From Pontixanthobacter gangjinensis (lineage in GTDB: Bacteria > Pseudomonadota > Alphaproteobacteria > Sphingomonadales > Sphingomonadaceae): a stretch of 64,000 nt of DNA. The DNA lies in the NCBI RefSeq assembly GCF_009827545.1, contig NZ_WTYS01000001.1:831772-895771 (forward strand). Direction: 5' to 3'. The notes under the pieces are model-generated. The model was given only the letters and a program-made list of their open reading frames with translations, searched no databases and was not told where the DNA came from. The stretch's first letter is position 1, and the number at the start of each line of letters is the position of its first letter. Made by a program: the position numbers and the translations under genes. This document shows positions 62,897 to 64,000 of the stretch, piece by piece.

Positions 62897-63412
62897 CTAT
62901 CCTACGGCGTTAGCGTAGCCTGCCAGTTCGTCGTAAATTTCGTCCTCACTGCGGGTCGCCGCGTTTCGCCAAGTCCCTGCGGTATCGGCATTAATCGGTT
63001 CTCCGATTGGCGAGACGATGAGAACAGTCGGCGTGCCGACAACTTCTATGCCGAATCGTTCTGCAACGTCCAGATTATGCCCGTCTTTGGTTTGCGGCAT
63101 GCCGACATTTACAAACACCAATTCGTATTCTTCCCGTATCAGACCGCCGATCTTGGGCGTTTCGGTCCATCCGGCAAAGGCGCGGCTATCGTGGCACCAG
63201 TTTGCGCCCATGACGATCATGACCAGTTTGCCGCCGGCTTCAGCGCTCAAAAGTGCCGCATCAACATCCACTTTGGCGTTGCGCAATGCGTCATATAAAC
63301 GGGCTTCGGGATGTGCTTCTGCGCCAATTGAATTTGGCGAAGTCTGATCAAAGGAGCTGCAGCCCGGCAATGCGAGCGCACAGCAGGCGAGCAACGCAGC
63401 GTATATTTTCAT
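62897..63412 (-). CDS. Thioredoxin-fold lipoprotein with a single active-site cysteine
   Basis: From the ATG at 63412 the protein has 171 residues with lipobox LPGC at residues about 16-19. The thioredoxin-like domain has VMIVMGANWCHDSRAFAGW and the cis-Pro segment VVGTPTVLIVSP. The active-site motif is WCHDS, with one Cys and no resolving partner, so it cannot act as a classic dithiol oxidoreductase. It may be a thiol-binding or chaperone variant. The start overlaps the stop of the upstream gene (ATGA) and the HDAC-family gene follows after seven bases, so the three are probably co-transcribed. Confidence 0.82.
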   Translation of the reverse strand: MKIYAALLACCALALPGCSSFDQTSPNSIGAEAHPEARLYDALRNAKVDVDAALLSAEAGGKLVMIVMGANWCHDSRAFAGWTETPKIGGLIREEYELVFVNVGMPQTKDGHNLDVAERFGIEVVGTPTVLIVSPIGEPINADTAGTWRNAATRSEDEIYDELAGYANAVG

Positions 63413-64000
63413 CGGTCTTGGTGCTCCGCTCTGGCAGCCACGGCCAGACGTTGAAGGCCCGGTATGCCCACTGCAATGGCTTCCTGAAAACCGCCCATCA
63501 CGGCTAGCTTCGGGCTGCCTTCGGCCATTAATTTGCGGATTGTACTGCCCGTTGGGTCCAACCGCACTTTCGATAGCCACGCGGCAATCTTGGGGTTTTG
63601 CGACCAGGCACCACGGTTCATGAAATTGGTCAGCATACCGAGCGGATAGGTGTTGGGGGTATCGGTTAGCGGTGAGGGCGTTCCAAGCGCATTCTTGGTA
63701 TCGTCATCGTCGAAATTGGCTTCGAGAAAGGCCGAGATTGCCGCGCTCAAAGTAACCAAGGGGACATGCAGCGGCTGCAGGGTGATCATATCGCCGCGGA
63801 ATTGCGGTCCGTGCTGGCGCTCCTCCGTGAAGGGCACCGCAGTTGCAGTGCAATCGATGAACAGCGCATCTTCGGGCACGGTTTCTTCCGCTTCGGCGAA
63901 TATCATCTTGCCTGGCTCGATCGCGGTAACACGTCCATGGCGAATTACGTTTTTGATCTTGCGAAGCAGCGCGACCTCGCCTTCCGAGATCGTCGCGTAG
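63409..64000 (-). CDS. FAD/NAD(P)-binding-type protein, C-terminal part (cut by window edge)
   Basis: The frame runs open from the window edge at 64000 to the stop at 63409, so the N-terminus and any Rossmann motif are outside. The visible 196 residues contain VALLRKIKNVIRHGRVTAIEP, DALFIDCTATAVPF and DMITLQPLHVPLVTLSAAI. These resemble the C-terminal part of NAD(P)-binding or FAD-dependent proteins with an ALxxDCTA strand. An internal ATG at 63906 is not the start because coding continues upstream. It overlaps the thioredoxin-like gene by four bases. Confidence 0.55.
   Translation of the reverse strand, partial: YATISEGEVALLRKIKNVIRHGRVTAIEPGKMIFAEAEETVPEDALFIDCTATAVPFTEERQHGPQFRGDMITLQPLHVPLVTLSAAISAFLEANFDDDDTKNALGTPSPLTDTPNTYPLGMLTNFMNRGAWSQNPKIAAWLSKVRLDPTGSTIRKLMAEGSPKLAVMGGFQEAIAVGIPGLQRLAVAARAEHQDR

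Noticed and set aside
1-64000. tRNA, rRNA, tmRNA, riboswitch or CRISPR features
   Set aside because: Reading for T-arm consensus, cloverleaf patterns, repeat-spacer arrays and known leader motifs gave no candidate I could support.

Overview
The window reads as ordinary chromosome of an alphaproteobacterium, most likely order Sphingomonadales and probably family Erythrobacteraceae. This rests on gene content and arrangement: an UPF0262 protein, a CC_3452-type small secreted protein, DUF4136 lipoproteins, a Tim44-like protein beside MltA and an Smr protein, the dnaA/rpsT/mutM/ubiE/ubiB/coaBC/dut cluster, and moderately high GC with frequent GTG and TTG starts. No rRNA, tRNA, CRISPR array or prophage was recognised. 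The assignment is inference from protein families; no search was run.

Layout. 1-10.9 kb: DUF3667 membrane protein (cut by the window edge), ParA-like ATPase, rpoZ, cardiolipin-synthase-like PLD, dnaB, UPF0262, a degenerate GH25 protein coupled to cytidine deaminase, M14 carboxypeptidase, DUF4136 lipoprotein, galE, rpmJ and a HAD hydrolase. 11-17.5 kb: CC_3452 protein and HxlR regulator around a repeat-rich shared promoter, GtrA and ferritin-like proteins, spinster-type MFS transporter, YifB ATPase, ClpP-fold secreted protein. 17.5-21.1 kb: rpmH-rnpA-yidD-yidC-engB, a ribosome and membrane-insertion block. 21.2-28.1 kb: accessory and metabolic genes (acyl-CoA dehydrogenase, a decayed IS6-family element, a divergent pair of unknown exported proteins, VOC protein, GST coupled to S1/P1 nuclease, LysE exporter, truncated cupin). 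28.1-34 kb: dapE, nth, dapB, a membrane acyltransferase, a CobB-type sirtuin and a ThiF/MoeB protein.

34-43.4 kb: dnaA, rpsT, mutM, then ubiE-ubiB, a DUF4345 protein, coaBC-dut and a second DUF4136 lipoprotein. 43.6-49.5 kb: secB-murJ-trpS facing a Tim44-like/mltA/smr operon. 49.5-53.2 kb: aroC and an operon in which ruvA and ruvB are separated by a DsrE protein and an unknown protein. 53.4-58 kb: a Ser/Thr/Gly-rich protein with a PEP-CTERM-like tail, a decayed rhodanese gene and acnA. 58-64 kb: EamA transporter, two convergent L,D-transpeptidases of different families, a broken secreted-protein gene, an HDAC-family deacetylase, a single-cysteine thioredoxin-like lipoprotein and the end of an FAD/NAD-type protein.

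Most of the window is housekeeping: replication and repair (dnaA, dnaB, ruvAB, nth, mutM), translation, cell wall (murJ, mltA, LDTs, dapB, dapE), quinone, CoA and aromatic biosynthesis. The more unusual items are decayed genes (IS6 element, rhodanese, cupin, a secreted protein), a GH25-like protein lacking its catalytic acids, an operator-like repeat array, the Ser/Thr/Gly-rich protein, a CoaBC with a long acidic linker, and the divergent unknown pair at 23-24.8 kb. I did not find a convincing multi-gene novel system; the best candidates for undescribed biology are that divergent pair and the Ser/Thr/Gly-rich protein.
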